Source of the DNA: Peptococcaceae bacterium UBA5767
GTDB lineage: Bacteria > Bacillota > TC1 > UBA5767
Reading direction: 5' to 3'
DNA length: 64,000 bases
Assembly (NCBI GenBank): GCA_002418765.1
Contig: DIET01000005.1
Span: 48,363-112,362 of the forward strand
The notes beneath the pieces are model-generated. The model did no database searches. It was not told where the DNA came from and saw only the letters and a list, made by a program, of their open reading frames with translations. Position 1 is the stretch's first letter. Each line of letters opens with the position of its first letter. The position numbers were made by a program, and so were the translations under genes. Positions 51,703 to 60,587 of the stretch are shown here, piece after piece.

Positions 51703-52965
51703 ATGGCAAAAAAAACATACGCTATTCAATTACTCTTGGTCATCGGCATCATCGTTGCGTCTGGTATATTTTTTTACCAACCTTTACTGCAGCAGATTGG
51801 ACTGGGTTTAGATTTGCAAGGGGGTGTCCATGTTGTGTTAGAGGCTGATCCTGATGAGGGTGAATCTGTTACAGCGGAAGAAATGAAGCAGTTGCAGGCT
51901 GTGATGCGACAACGAGTAGATGAACTGGGTGTTAGTGAACCAATTATACAATTATCTGGCAACAATAGATTGGTGGTTGAGTTGGCGGGCATAGATGATC
52001 CGGAAAAAGCGGTGGAGATCATCGGAAAAACTGCCAAACTGGAATTTGTAACCTACGATGGCGATATCATTGTGACTGGTGACAAATTGAAGGAAGCAAA
52101 AGCAATTATCAACAATGACAATCAACCAGAAATCACGTTGGAATTTGATAGTGAAGGTGCACAACTATTTGCTGATGCTACTAGCTTTCTGGTGTCGACA
52201 TATCCTAGCAATGACGAGCGCAGAGTTATAGGTATTGTTCTTGATGATGAATTACTGACGATGCCTTATGTGAAACAGTCTATTGGCAATGGGATTGCAT
52301 CAATCAGCGGAGGGTTCTCTTCATATGAAGAGGCAGCGGACTTGGCAGCCTTATTGCGCGCAGGCGCTTTGCCAATCAGCACGCAAATTGTCGAAAAGAG
52401 AACGGTAGGCCCTTCCTTGGGATCGGATTCTCTGGAAAGTTCCGTTAGTGCCATCATTGTGGGATTTATTTTATTGGGCATATTTATGGTTGCGATTTAT
52501 CGACTCCCAGGATTCATGGCTGATTTGACACTCATTATCTTTGCATTGCTTTTGCTTTTAGGCTTGGTAGCAGTAAATGCGGTTTTGACGTTACCTGGAT
52601 TGGCGGGCATTCTATTGACGGTGGCCATGGCAGCTGATGCCAACATTATCATATTTGAGCGCATCAAGGATGAATTGAGAAATGGGAAATCATTAAGGGC
52701 ATCTGTGGAAGCGGGATTTAAACGAGCGTTCTGGACAATCTTTGACTCGAATGTTACCACGATTATTGGAGCCTTTGTTTTGTTTCAATTTGGCACCGGT
52801 TCTGTTCGTGGCTTTGCGTTGACGTTGTCATTGGGCATAGTAGCCAATATGATCACGGCTCTTTTGCTGACCAAATGGGTTTTGCGTTTGGTCGTCAAAG
52901 TTCCTTTTTTACAAAATATTGCCTTTTATGGGGTAAGTAAGAAGGGAGTGAATGCAATTGACTAA
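51703..52965 (+). CDS. secD: Protein translocase subunit SecD
   Basis: 420 residues: an N-terminal transmembrane helix, a large extracytoplasmic P1 domain (LDLQGGVHVVLEAD, about 35-48; then ELAGIDDP) and five further membrane helices (about 245-410). SecDF uses the proton or sodium gradient to pull secreted proteins out. ATG 51703 has AAGGAGAGAG 4-6 nt upstream; the ATG at 51682 lies in that leader. The end overlaps secF. Confidence 0.94.
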   Translation: MAKKTYAIQLLLVIGIIVASGIFFYQPLLQQIGLGLDLQGGVHVVLEADPDEGESVTAEEMKQLQAVMRQRVDELGVSEPIIQLSGNNRLVVELAGIDDPEKAVEIIGKTAKLEFVTYDGDIIVTGDKLKEAKAIINNDNQPEITLEFDSEGAQLFADATSFLVSTYPSNDERRVIGIVLDDELLTMPYVKQSIGNGIASISGGFSSYEEAADLAALLRAGALPISTQIVEKRTVGPSLGSDSLESSVSAIIVGFILLGIFMVAIYRLPGFMADLTLIIFALLLLLGLVAVNAVLTLPGLAGILLTVAMAADANIIIFERIKDELRNGKSLRASVEAGFKRAFWTIFDSNVTTIIGAFVLFQFGTGSVRGFALTLSLGIVANMITALLLTKWVLRLVVKVPFLQNIAFYGVSKKGVNAID

Positions 52966-53818
52966 GATCGCGTTTACAAAGCACAGAAAAAAATGGTATC
53001 TCATCTCTATGATGGTTATTGTCGCAGGATTATTATCAATGATGCTCCAAGGTTTGCATTTTGGGATTGATTTTTCAGGTGGGAATATGATGGAGTTGGA
53101 ATTTACCAATGACCCAGGCATTAATTCATTGCGCACTCATATGGAAGATCAGAGCATATCGTATAACGTTCAAAAATCAGGTGATGACAGATATATCCTA
53201 AGGACTGAGGAACTGGATGAGAAGTTAGCTTCTGAATTGCTAGGTGGTATTCGTGATGAATACGGTGAAGTGACTTTGCAACGAGATGAAAAAGTCAGTG
53301 CTAGCATTGGGGAAGAACTAACTAGGAATGCTTTGATGGCATTGGGAATTGCTGCCATTTTGATGATTGCCTATATCACCTTCCGTTTTGAGTTTTACTT
53401 TGGGATAGCTGCCGTTTTGGCTTTATTGCATGACGTATTGATTACAGTGGGCATTTTCTCGATATTCCAGATCGAGATCAACAGTGCATTTGTTGCGGCT
53501 TTGCTAACCATTATTGGTTATTCTATCAATGACACGATTGTTATTTTTGATCGCATCAGAGAGAACAGCAATAGGAAAAGCAAAATGGGTATTTTGGAGA
53601 TTGTTGATGTAAGCATCAATCAGACCTTATTCCGTAGCATAACAACGACAGCGGCTCTGTTGCTCGTGTTGCTTTCGTTATTTTTCCTTGGAGGCAATAC
53701 GATTCGTGACTTCGTTTTGGCTATGTTGATAGGCTCAATCTCAGGAGTTTATTCCTCAATTTTTGTTGCCAGTCCACTTTGGATAGATCTAACCTTCATT
53801 AAGAGAAAGAAGAGTTGA
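52952..53818 (+). CDS. secF: Protein translocase subunit SecF
   Basis: 288 residues: six transmembrane helices with a P1-like loop (GLHFGIDFSGGNMMELEF, about 28-45) and the conserved SINDTIVIFDRIREN (about 190). It pairs with SecD. ATG 52952 overlaps the secD stop by 14 nt; TTG 52958 is an alternative with better spacing to GAAGGGAG. Confidence 0.94.
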   Translation: MQLTKIAFTKHRKKWYLISMMVIVAGLLSMMLQGLHFGIDFSGGNMMELEFTNDPGINSLRTHMEDQSISYNVQKSGDDRYILRTEELDEKLASELLGGIRDEYGEVTLQRDEKVSASIGEELTRNALMALGIAAILMIAYITFRFEFYFGIAAVLALLHDVLITVGIFSIFQIEINSAFVAALLTIIGYSINDTIVIFDRIRENSNRKSKMGILEIVDVSINQTLFRSITTTAALLLVLLSLFFLGGNTIRDFVLAMLIGSISGVYSSIFVASPLWIDLTFIKRKKS

Positions 53819-53837
53819 GAAAATTGTTTCTCTAGGA

Positions 53838-53875
53838 AACCTCCTGCAAAGTCCCGGCTAGGCAGGAGGTTTTTT
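53838..53875 (+). terminator. Terminator after secF
   Basis: AACCTCCTGC pairs with GCAGGAGGTT, 13-nt loop, then TTTTTT. Confidence 0.9.
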
Positions 53876-53886
53876 AGAAATAGTTA

Positions 53887-53914
53887 TTGACATATACCCA
53901 AAACATGCTATCCT
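53887..53914 (+). promoter_or_regulatory. Promoter of the DUF5320 gene
   Basis: TTGACA (53887-53892), 16-bp spacer ending in TGC, TATCCT (53909-53914). The extended TG supports the imperfect -10. A CATATACCCA half-site (53891-53900) overlaps the -35 end. Confidence 0.65.
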
Positions 53915-53921
53915 TTAATTA

Positions 53922-53933
53922 GGGCATATGCCC
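53922..53933. promoter_or_regulatory. Palindromic operator-like site GGGCATATGCCC
   Basis: A perfect 12-bp palindrome just downstream of the -10, about where transcription begins. A related half-site CATATACCCA lies 34 bp upstream at the -35. The position would let a repressor block initiation. DUF134 encoded nearby is a plausible binder; this is inference. Confidence 0.6.
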
Positions 53934-53950
53934 ATAAAGGAGGTGAGAAT

Positions 53951-54202
53951 ATGCCAAGAAGAGATGGAACTGGGCCACAAGGTTTAGGTATGATGACGGG
54001 AAGGCAAATGGGATATTGTAGAAGCAATCGACCTAATGATGCATACGGTTTTGGTTATGGCTATGGTAGAGGGTTAGGTTTTCGAAGAGGATTGGGAGCC
54101 GGCCGGTTTTTTCCTTCGACTTCGCTCGATGATGAGAAGCAGATTTTGGAGGACAGATTGAATCAAATAAATCGTGAATTGAGCGATAGAGAAGAAAAAT
54201 GA
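53951..54202 (+). CDS. DUF5320 small Gly/Arg-rich protein
   Basis: 83 residues starting MPRRDGTGPQGLG, the opening of the DUF5320 family, then MMTGRQMGYC, a Gly/Tyr/Arg-rich middle (GFGYGYGRGLGFRRGLG) and a short C-terminal coiled coil (about 58-80). These proteins lie beside NifX/NifB-type iron-molybdenum cofactor domains and DUF134 in anaerobes; function unknown. AAGGAGGTGAG precedes ATG by 4 nt. A terminator follows at 54208. Confidence 0.85.
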   Translation: MPRRDGTGPQGLGMMTGRQMGYCRSNRPNDAYGFGYGYGRGLGFRRGLGAGRFFPSTSLDDEKQILEDRLNQINRELSDREEK

Positions 54203-54207
54203 TCATT

Positions 54208-54233
54208 AAGGGGTGGATTTCCATCCCTTTTTT
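54208..54233 (+). terminator. Terminator after the DUF5320 gene
   Basis: AAGGGGTGG pairs with CCATCCCTT (one G-U pair) with a tiny loop, then TTTTTT. Confidence 0.8.
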
Positions 54234-54401
54234 GTTAGTATAATAGTGAGAGTCAACAAACTTGATCTGAAATCATATTGTTACTTATTTGTATTGTTTT
54301 TATGGTATATCGGATTCGCTATGCTGATGCCTTTGCATGGCTGATTGATTTCACGGGTACATCATACTTTTGTTTTATTAAACACCATAAGGAGACTAGA
54401 T

Positions 54402-54770
54402 ATGTCTAGACCACCCAAAACAAGAAGAGTTTGTGTTATGCCGCCACATTTTGCTTATGGTCCTATCACTGAACCTTCGGGGGAGCAGTTGCATGATTCT
54501 ATCATTTTGACTGTTGTGGAGTATGAGTGTATCCGACTGATGGACTATGAAGGATTGAACCAAGTAGAGTCTGCTGAAGCTATGTGTGTGGCTAGGTCAT
54601 CCGTACAACGCACCTATGAAAATGCCAGGCGAAAGATGGCCCAGGCCTTGGTAGAGGGTAAGATCATAAGTATTGAGGGTGGAGATTATCAACTTTGTAA
54701 AGATGATATGGACATGGTCATATGTGAAACCAGCTGTCCAAGAAGAAGGAGAAGAGGCAGAAATCGATGA
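54402..54770 (+). CDS. DUF134 family helix-turn-helix protein
   Basis: 122 residues. It starts SRPPKTRRVCVMPP, then an HTH of sigma-70 region-4 type: LTVVEYECIRLMDYEGLNQVESAEAM and SSVQRTYENARRKMAQALVEG (about 45-85). The C-terminus has Cys residues and an RRRRRGRNR basic tail. DUF134 proteins are predicted DNA-binding regulators. ATG 54402 has AAGGAG 8 nt upstream; the earlier ATG at 54345 has none. It overlaps the DUF89 gene by 4 nt (ATGA). Confidence 0.9.
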   Translation: MSRPPKTRRVCVMPPHFAYGPITEPSGEQLHDSIILTVVEYECIRLMDYEGLNQVESAEAMCVARSSVQRTYENARRKMAQALVEGKIISIEGGDYQLCKDDMDMVICETSCPRRRRRGRNR

Positions 54771-55654
54771 AGATAAATACGGATTGCATCCTTTGTTCTA
54801 TCGCCAAAATGGATAGAATGTATGATCAGTATGATTGTGATCCGATGATGAAATTGGACTTTATGAAGGATATTTATGCACTTGCATCTCACGTTGGCGG
54901 AAACGAAACAGCACCACTGTTAAGTGCCAAGATGTTGGAGGTATTGCAGCGATACAGTCGTCAAGAAGACCCTTATCGTGAAAACAAATCCAGATACAAT
55001 CAAATGCTTTTACGAAAAGAGAAGGAGATACTTGAGCGTATAGAAGGCAGCGAGGATTCTTTGGAGATGGCCATTAAATTTGCGATGGTCGGTAATTTTA
55101 TTGATTTTGGAGCAATGGATGACGTGGATGTGGGAATGCTCACATTGTTGATTCAAAAAGCACCAACCATGACCTTGTCTAGTCAAACCATGCTTTTTTT
55201 TCGTTCGGCATTGGAATCTGCTCGCCAAATGTTGTATATTGGGGATAATGCTGGCGAGATTGTATTGGATAAGTTGTTTATTGTGCAATTAAAGAAGTTC
55301 TTTCCGGCCATGAAAATTATTTTTATGGTGAGGGGAAAACCTGTATTCAATGATGTTACGAGGTTAGATGCGGAAGAAGTCGGCTTAGAAAGATTGGTGG
55401 AACTGGTTGACAATGGGACGGGGATACCAGGGACACAGCTTGATAAAATTCAGAGAACTGCTTTGCATGCCATACATGACAGTGATTTTATTTTGGCTAA
55501 AGGTCAAGGGAATTTCGAGACATTGGCAGAGAATGGACTCAATGTTTTTTATTTATTTCTCTGTAAATGTGACCTCTTTACCAGGAGATTTGGGTTGCAA
55601 AAGTACGAAGGTGTTTTCACACATGAACACCTGTTGGCCAAAGATTACAGATAG
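54767..55654 (+). CDS. DUF89 (ARMT1-like) metal-dependent phosphatase-like protein
   Basis: 295 residues with an N-terminal CILC (Cys7, Cys10). The catalytic-type motifs of DUF89 are present: YIGDNAGEIVLDKL (about 148-161), VRGKPVFNDVT (about 189-199) and LAKGQGNFETL (about 244-254). DUF89 proteins are Mn/Ni/Co-dependent phosphatases thought to remove damaging sugar phosphates or related metabolites. The N-terminal helical domain is present. It is translationally coupled to DUF134 (4-nt overlap), which suggests a regulator-enzyme pair. A direct link to heavy metals or Fe-Mo proteins is not shown. Confidence 0.85.
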   Translation: MKINTDCILCSIAKMDRMYDQYDCDPMMKLDFMKDIYALASHVGGNETAPLLSAKMLEVLQRYSRQEDPYRENKSRYNQMLLRKEKEILERIEGSEDSLEMAIKFAMVGNFIDFGAMDDVDVGMLTLLIQKAPTMTLSSQTMLFFRSALESARQMLYIGDNAGEIVLDKLFIVQLKKFFPAMKIIFMVRGKPVFNDVTRLDAEEVGLERLVELVDNGTGIPGTQLDKIQRTALHAIHDSDFILAKGQGNFETLAENGLNVFYLFLCKCDLFTRRFGLQKYEGVFTHEHLLAKDYR

Positions 55655-55775
55655 TAATCTTTGGTTTTTAAATGTAGTTTCTCAGGGTAATTATACGAAT
55701 CCAACAGGTTTTTGTAAGAATCATTTTCGGGATTCTGTGCCATTTGACCTTTTTTGACCAAAACACGTATTTCTC

Positions 55776-55804
55776 TTGACAAAAGAATTTTGCCATGATA
55801 TTTT
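55776..55804 (+). promoter_or_regulatory. Heat-shock operon promoter
   Basis: TTGACA (55776-55781), 17-bp spacer, TATTTT (55799-55804), with TG one base before the -10. CIRCE begins 5 bp downstream, so HrcA would sit over the start site. Confidence 0.85.
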
Positions 55805-55808
55805 ATTT

Positions 55809-55835
55809 TTAGCACTCAATCGTTTTGAGTGCTAA
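55809..55835. promoter_or_regulatory. CIRCE operator
   Basis: TTAGCACTC-N9-GAGTGCTAA, a perfect copy of the CIRCE consensus. It is the binding site of HrcA, encoded 13 bp downstream, giving autoregulation of the whole heat-shock operon. Confidence 0.97.
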
Positions 55836-55847
55836 AAGGAGCCGGTT

Positions 55848-56870
55848 ATGGATGATCGTAAGCAACTCATACTCAGAGCTATCATTCGTGAGTATATCGG
55901 AAAAGTAGAGCCGGTCAGCTCGAAAAATATTACGGGAAGATATGGGCTCGATGTTAGTTCTGCCACGGTGCGAAATGAAATGTCTTGTTTGGAAAGAATG
56001 GGTTACATAGAGCAACCTCATACCTCTGCCGGTCGCATTCCTTCTGAAATGGGGTATCGTTATTATGTTGATTATTTGATGGAAAAATACCGTTTGGCTA
56101 TTCGTGAAAAACAAGCCATAGAGAATCGGTTGGATGAAAGGGTAGATAAACTGGAATCCCTATTGCAAAAGGCAGGTGAAATTTTATCAGAATTAACCAA
56201 TTATCCATCCATCGTGAGTGAACCAACCATGACGCAAAAGCGATATCGTCATTTTAAGTTGGTTGAAATCAACGATACCATGGCGCTGTTGGTTATTGTC
56301 CTGGATGATAGTAGTATAAAGAATTATCAGATAAATCTGGTTGGTCGTCTTAAGGAAGAGGACTATAAGACCATTAGTAATATCTTAAACGATCGGTTAG
56401 CTGGGCAGGATATTTCAGGTATCAATAGTGGAATGCTTCCTGATTGGGGATACCAATCGTTGAATGATAAATTGGTTATGGAAGATATATTAAGGGCGCT
56501 TGCCAATGTAGTCGACCAAGATAACGTTCACAATATCCATATATCAGGTACTCTTAATATTTTCAATCAACCGGAGTTCAAGGATATTGAGAAAGTAAGA
56601 GGGCTGCTTAATTTTTTTGAGCAGCAGAAATCATTACAAAAATTGGTTGAAAGTGGTAGGGAAGGCATCAGTTATCGCATTGGTGAGGAAGTTCCATTGG
56701 ATAATCTTGAAGGTCTATCTGTGATTACTTCCACTTATTGCGTTAATGGAAAACCAGTTGGTACCATTGGTGTAATCGGTCCGACCAGGATGGATTATTC
56801 GAAAAGCTCGACACTACTTGAAAAGATATCAGAAAATTTGGGTATATCACTGATTCGGTTAATGAAATAG
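55848..56870 (+). CDS. hrcA: Heat-inducible transcription repressor HrcA
   Basis: 340 residues: N-terminal winged helix (about 1-75; SSKNITGRYGLDVSSATVRNEMSCLERMGYIEQPHTSAGRIPSEMGYRYYVD) and a C-terminal GAF-like/dimerisation region (ends STYCVNGKPVGTIGVIGPTRMDYSK). It represses from CIRCE and is kept folded by GroEL in the known systems. AAAGGAG precedes ATG by 7 nt. First gene of its operon. Confidence 0.97.
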   Translation: MDDRKQLILRAIIREYIGKVEPVSSKNITGRYGLDVSSATVRNEMSCLERMGYIEQPHTSAGRIPSEMGYRYYVDYLMEKYRLAIREKQAIENRLDERVDKLESLLQKAGEILSELTNYPSIVSEPTMTQKRYRHFKLVEINDTMALLVIVLDDSSIKNYQINLVGRLKEEDYKTISNILNDRLAGQDISGINSGMLPDWGYQSLNDKLVMEDILRALANVVDQDNVHNIHISGTLNIFNQPEFKDIEKVRGLLNFFEQQKSLQKLVESGREGISYRIGEEVPLDNLEGLSVITSTYCVNGKPVGTIGVIGPTRMDYSKSSTLLEKISENLGISLIRLMK

Positions 56871-56930
56871 TTATAGTAGCCTGAGAAGGTTTCTTATAAA
56901 TTAAATTTACAGCATGGGTAAGGTGGTGAG

Positions 56931-57521
56931 ATGATGACAAAACATGACAAGGAAAATGAACAACAATTTAAGGAAGAAAAAAATTCTTCGGAAATACCTT
57001 CTTCGGATTCTCAAGAATCGGAAGAGATTAAATTCGATAATTTCGATGGACCAAAAGAAATAGAAGCAACCGAAACGACAGTTCCATTGAGTAAATATCA
57101 ACGCTTACAGGCGGATTTTGAAAACTATAAGCGAAGAAGTCGTCAGGAGATGACCAATATGACTTGTCTAGGTCGAGAGCAGGTGATTGAGGAGTTGTTG
57201 GGCGTTGTAGACAACTTTTCTAGAGCTCTGAAAGTAGATCACAGTCACAGTGGTGTAGAAGAACTCAAAAAAGGAATGGAACTCATTTATCGTCAGTTTG
57301 GAGAGGTTTTGAATAAACATGGTTTAGAGTCTATTGAAGCTGAAGGGTTTCCGTTCGATCCTGAATTTCATCAAGCAATCATGAAAATAGATACAGATGA
57401 TGAAGATCAAGATGATATGGTTTTGGAAGACTTGCAAAAAGGATATACCATCAATGGCAAAGTTATACGTCCAAGCATGGTCAAAGTTGGAAAATATTGT
57501 AAAAATGAGGAGGAAAAATGA
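56931..57521 (+). CDS. grpE: Nucleotide exchange factor GrpE
   Basis: 196 residues: an acidic N-terminal tail, a long dimerising helix (about 60-110; KYQRLQADFENYKRRSRQEM) and a beta domain with FDPEFHQAI near 142 and the C-terminal VIRPSMVKVG. It releases ADP from DnaK. Its stop overlaps the dnaK start (ATGA). Tandem ATG codons; the first is used here, with AAGGTGGTG 3-7 nt upstream. Confidence 0.95.
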   Translation: MMTKHDKENEQQFKEEKNSSEIPSSDSQESEEIKFDNFDGPKEIEATETTVPLSKYQRLQADFENYKRRSRQEMTNMTCLGREQVIEELLGVVDNFSRALKVDHSHSGVEELKKGMELIYRQFGEVLNKHGLESIEAEGFPFDPEFHQAIMKIDTDDEDQDDMVLEDLQKGYTINGKVIRPSMVKVGKYCKNEEEK

Positions 57522-59335
57522 GCAAAATACTAGGGATTGATTTAGGAACAACAAATTCATGTATGTCCATCATGGAGGGTGGGGAGGCTGTAGTCATCCC
57601 CAATGCAGAAGGAAATCGCACGACACCTTCTGTGGTTGCATTTACAAAAGATGGAGAAAAGCTTGTAGGCCAAGTTGCCAAGAGACAAGCTATTACGAAT
57701 CCTGATAATACGGTTATGTCAATCAAACGGCATATGGGTACAGACTATACGGTAGATTTGTTAGGCAAAAAATATACCCCGCAAGAGATTTCTGCATTGA
57801 TTATTCAAAAACTAAAGACAGATGCAGAATCTTATTTGGGTGAGCCTATTAAAGATGCCGTGATTACTGTTCCAGCGTATTTTTCTGATAGCCAAAGACA
57901 GGCTACCAAGGATGCAGGAAGAATTGCCGGTTTGGATGTGAAAAGAATTGTCAATGAGCCTACAGCAGCCTCATTGTCTTATGGATTGGATAAGAGTGAG
58001 ACAGAGCAGACAATTTTGGTATTTGACCTTGGAGGTGGAACCTTCGATGTCTCTATTTTAGATTTAGGCGATGGTGTCTTTGAGGTCAAAGCAACCAGTG
58101 GAAATAATCATTTGGGTGGTGATGATTTTGACCAAAAAGTTATGGATTGGATGGTAGCGGAGTTCAAAAAGAGCCATGGTATCGATTTAGCCAAGGATAA
58201 AATGGCTTTGCAGAGACTGAAAGAAGCAGCAGAAAAAGCCAAATGTGAGTTATCAACAGTGACTTCTACGAATGTGAATCTTCCATTCATTACAGCCAAT
58301 GAACAGGGACCTCAGCATATGGATATTACCCTTTCGAGGGCCAAATTTGATGAATTAACAGAAGACCTTGTGGAAGCGACAGTTGGTCCCACCAAACAGG
58401 CATTGAAAGATGCAGGGATTTCATCTTCTGAAATCGATAAAGTCATTCTGGTCGGAGGATCCACCAGAATTCCAGCTGTGCAAGAAGCCATAAAAAAAAT
58501 CACTGGTAAGGATGCTTATAAAGGCATTAACCCTGATGAATGTGTGGCTTTGGGCGCTGCCATACAAGGTGGTGTTCTGACTGGAGAAGTAAATGATGTA
58601 TTGCTTTTGGATGTTACCCCATTGTCTCTCGGCATTGAAACCTTGGGAGGCGTAGCCACGGTATTGATTGAGAGAAATACTACTATTCCAAGTTCAAAGA
58701 GTCAGGTTTTTTCAACGGCTTCAGACAATCAGCCGAGTGTAGAAATCCATGTCGTGCAAGGTGAAAGAAAAATGGCTGCAGACAATAAGACATTGGGAAA
58801 TTTTGTTCTCGATGGCATCCCACCAGCACCAAGAGGTGTCCCGCAAGTGGAGGTAACCTTTGATATTGATGCCAATGGTATTTTGAAGGTTTCTGCCAAG
58901 GATAAGGGGACTGGGAAATCACAACATATTACCATTCAAGCCTCATCAGGATTAAGTGATGAAGATATTGAAAGAATGGTTAACGATGCAGAAAAGCATG
59001 CAGCAGACGATGCAAAGAAGAAAGAAGAAATTGACACCAAAAATGAAGCAGATGCTTTGTATTACCAGTCAGATAAGGCGATAAAGGATTTGGGAGACAA
59101 GGTTGCCGAAGAAGATAAAGTCAAAGTGGAAGCAGCGCGTGAAGAGCTGAAGAAAGCCATTGAGAGCAATAATGTGGAAGAGATGAAAGAAAAAACAATG
59201 GCATTGACGACCGTACTCAATGAGATTTCCACGAAAGCATATCAAGCTCAGGAACCTGACCAACAGACTGGTAGCCCATCAGAAGGTGCAGAGGATATAG
59301 ATGCTGATTATGAGGTAGTAGACGACAACGAGTAG
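57518..59335 (+). CDS. dnaK: Chaperone DnaK (Hsp70)
   Basis: 605 residues. ATPase domain with GIDLGTTNSC (5-14), FDLGGGTFDVS (about 168) and GGSTRIPAVQ (about 312); linker DVTPLSLGIE (about 365); substrate domain and helical lid ending in an acidic DYEVVDDNE. Length is normal for Gram-positive DnaK. Works with GrpE and DnaJ. AGGAGG precedes ATG within the grpE end. A weak hairpin follows. Confidence 0.98.
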   Translation: MSKILGIDLGTTNSCMSIMEGGEAVVIPNAEGNRTTPSVVAFTKDGEKLVGQVAKRQAITNPDNTVMSIKRHMGTDYTVDLLGKKYTPQEISALIIQKLKTDAESYLGEPIKDAVITVPAYFSDSQRQATKDAGRIAGLDVKRIVNEPTAASLSYGLDKSETEQTILVFDLGGGTFDVSILDLGDGVFEVKATSGNNHLGGDDFDQKVMDWMVAEFKKSHGIDLAKDKMALQRLKEAAEKAKCELSTVTSTNVNLPFITANEQGPQHMDITLSRAKFDELTEDLVEATVGPTKQALKDAGISSSEIDKVILVGGSTRIPAVQEAIKKITGKDAYKGINPDECVALGAAIQGGVLTGEVNDVLLLDVTPLSLGIETLGGVATVLIERNTTIPSSKSQVFSTASDNQPSVEIHVVQGERKMAADNKTLGNFVLDGIPPAPRGVPQVEVTFDIDANGILKVSAKDKGTGKSQHITIQASSGLSDEDIERMVNDAEKHAADDAKKKEEIDTKNEADALYYQSDKAIKDLGDKVAEEDKVKVEAAREELKKAIESNNVEEMKEKTMALTTVLNEISTKAYQAQEPDQQTGSPSEGAEDIDADYEVVDDNE

Positions 59336-59357
59336 TAGATATTATAAATACCATATT

Positions 59358-59388
59358 AGGGTGCACCGCATTGGTGCGCCTTAATTTG
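59358..59388 (+). terminator. Weak hairpin between dnaK and dnaJ
   Basis: A 10-bp stem (AGGGTGCACC with GGTGCGCCTT, two G-U pairs) and a short loop, followed by TTAATTT. The T-run is poor, so it may only attenuate. Confidence 0.55.
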
Positions 59389-59391
59389 GTA

Positions 59392-59420
59392 TTGGTTTAT
59401 GATAGACAAACAAGTATAAT
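59392..59420 (+). promoter_or_regulatory. Promoter of dnaJ
   Basis: TTGGTT (59392-59397), 17-bp spacer, TATAAT (59415-59420), 31 bp before the dnaJ start. It lacks CIRCE, so dnaJ may have HrcA-independent expression as well. Confidence 0.6.
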
Positions 59421-59450
59421 AGCTACAGACGAATTTAGGGGTTAGGTGAG

Positions 59451-60575
59451 ATGTCAACAAAACGAGATTATTATGAAGTATTGGGCGTAACGAAAAATGC
59501 ATCGGTGGAAGAATTAAAAAAAGCATATCGAAAATTGGCCAGAAAGTATCATCCTGATGTCAACAAAGAAGATCATGATGCTGAAGATAAATTTAAAGAA
59601 ATACAAGAGGCGTATTCTGTTCTGGCTGATGATGACAAGCGTTATCAGTATGATACCTATGGACATGAAGGCATGAATGGTCAGGGTTTTGATTTCTCTG
59701 GGATGGAATTCAATGGTTTCGGTGATATTTTTGACATGTTTTTTGGAGGACAGTCATCAGGAAGTAAAAGAAGAGGTCCTGTGCGTGGTGAGGATATTCG
59801 GTATGATTTAAGAATTTCTTTTGAAGAAGCGTGCTTTGGCCTAGAAAAGGACATTGAAATTGTGCGTGTTGTGGAATGCGAAGTCTGTGAGGGTACAGGT
59901 GCTACCCCAGGTACGAATATTGAAAATTGTTCGACATGTGGTGGAACCGGACAAGAAACCGTATACCAGCAGACCCCGTTCGGTCGCTTTCAAACATCTA
60001 GAACTTGCCGAACATGCCAAGGAACAGGAAAAATCATCAATGAGCCATGTAAGGAATGTCATGGTAAGGGAAGAAAACAAGAAACCAAGAAAATTCATTT
60101 GACCATACCTGGTGGTGTGCAAGCAGGGGCAAGATTACGAGTGAGTGGTGAGGGTGATGCTGGTTATTATGGTGGTCCCAATGGGAATTTGTATGTATTC
60201 ATTGATGTCAAGCCTCACAAAGAATTTGTTCGAGACCAAGATGATATTCACAGTAAAATTAGTATTGATTTTGTACAAGCAGCACTGGGCGATGAGGTAT
60301 TGGTCAATACCTTGGATGGAGAGAAATTGCTGGTCGTACCAGCAGAAACACAATTTGGGGACACCATCAAACTCAAGAATCATGGAGCCAAAAAATTAAG
60401 GAGTGAAGGACGTGGTAATCATATTTTTTATGTGGAAATTGTCACGCCTAGTAATCTGACTGATGTACAAAAAGACCAATTGAAAACATTCCAAAAGAGC
60501 CTTACGGGAAAGCAAGTAAAAACGCATTCCAAAAGCAAAGGATTTTTCGAAAAAGTGAAAGATGTTTTTGAATAG
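59451..60575 (+). CDS. dnaJ: Chaperone DnaJ (Hsp40)
   Basis: 374 residues of type I DnaJ: J domain (5-70, HPD at about 34-36), a Gly/Phe region (about 75-110), four CxxCxGxG zinc repeats (CEVCEGTG, CSTCGGTG, CRTCQGTG, CKECHGKG, about 143-215) and two beta domains. It delivers substrates to DnaK. TTAGGTGAG precedes ATG. Confidence 0.97.
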   Translation: MSTKRDYYEVLGVTKNASVEELKKAYRKLARKYHPDVNKEDHDAEDKFKEIQEAYSVLADDDKRYQYDTYGHEGMNGQGFDFSGMEFNGFGDIFDMFFGGQSSGSKRRGPVRGEDIRYDLRISFEEACFGLEKDIEIVRVVECEVCEGTGATPGTNIENCSTCGGTGQETVYQQTPFGRFQTSRTCRTCQGTGKIINEPCKECHGKGRKQETKKIHLTIPGGVQAGARLRVSGEGDAGYYGGPNGNLYVFIDVKPHKEFVRDQDDIHSKISIDFVQAALGDEVLVNTLDGEKLLVVPAETQFGDTIKLKNHGAKKLRSEGRGNHIFYVEIVTPSNLTDVQKDQLKTFQKSLTGKQVKTHSKSKGFFEKVKDVFE

Positions 60576-60587
60576 AAGGAGATATCC

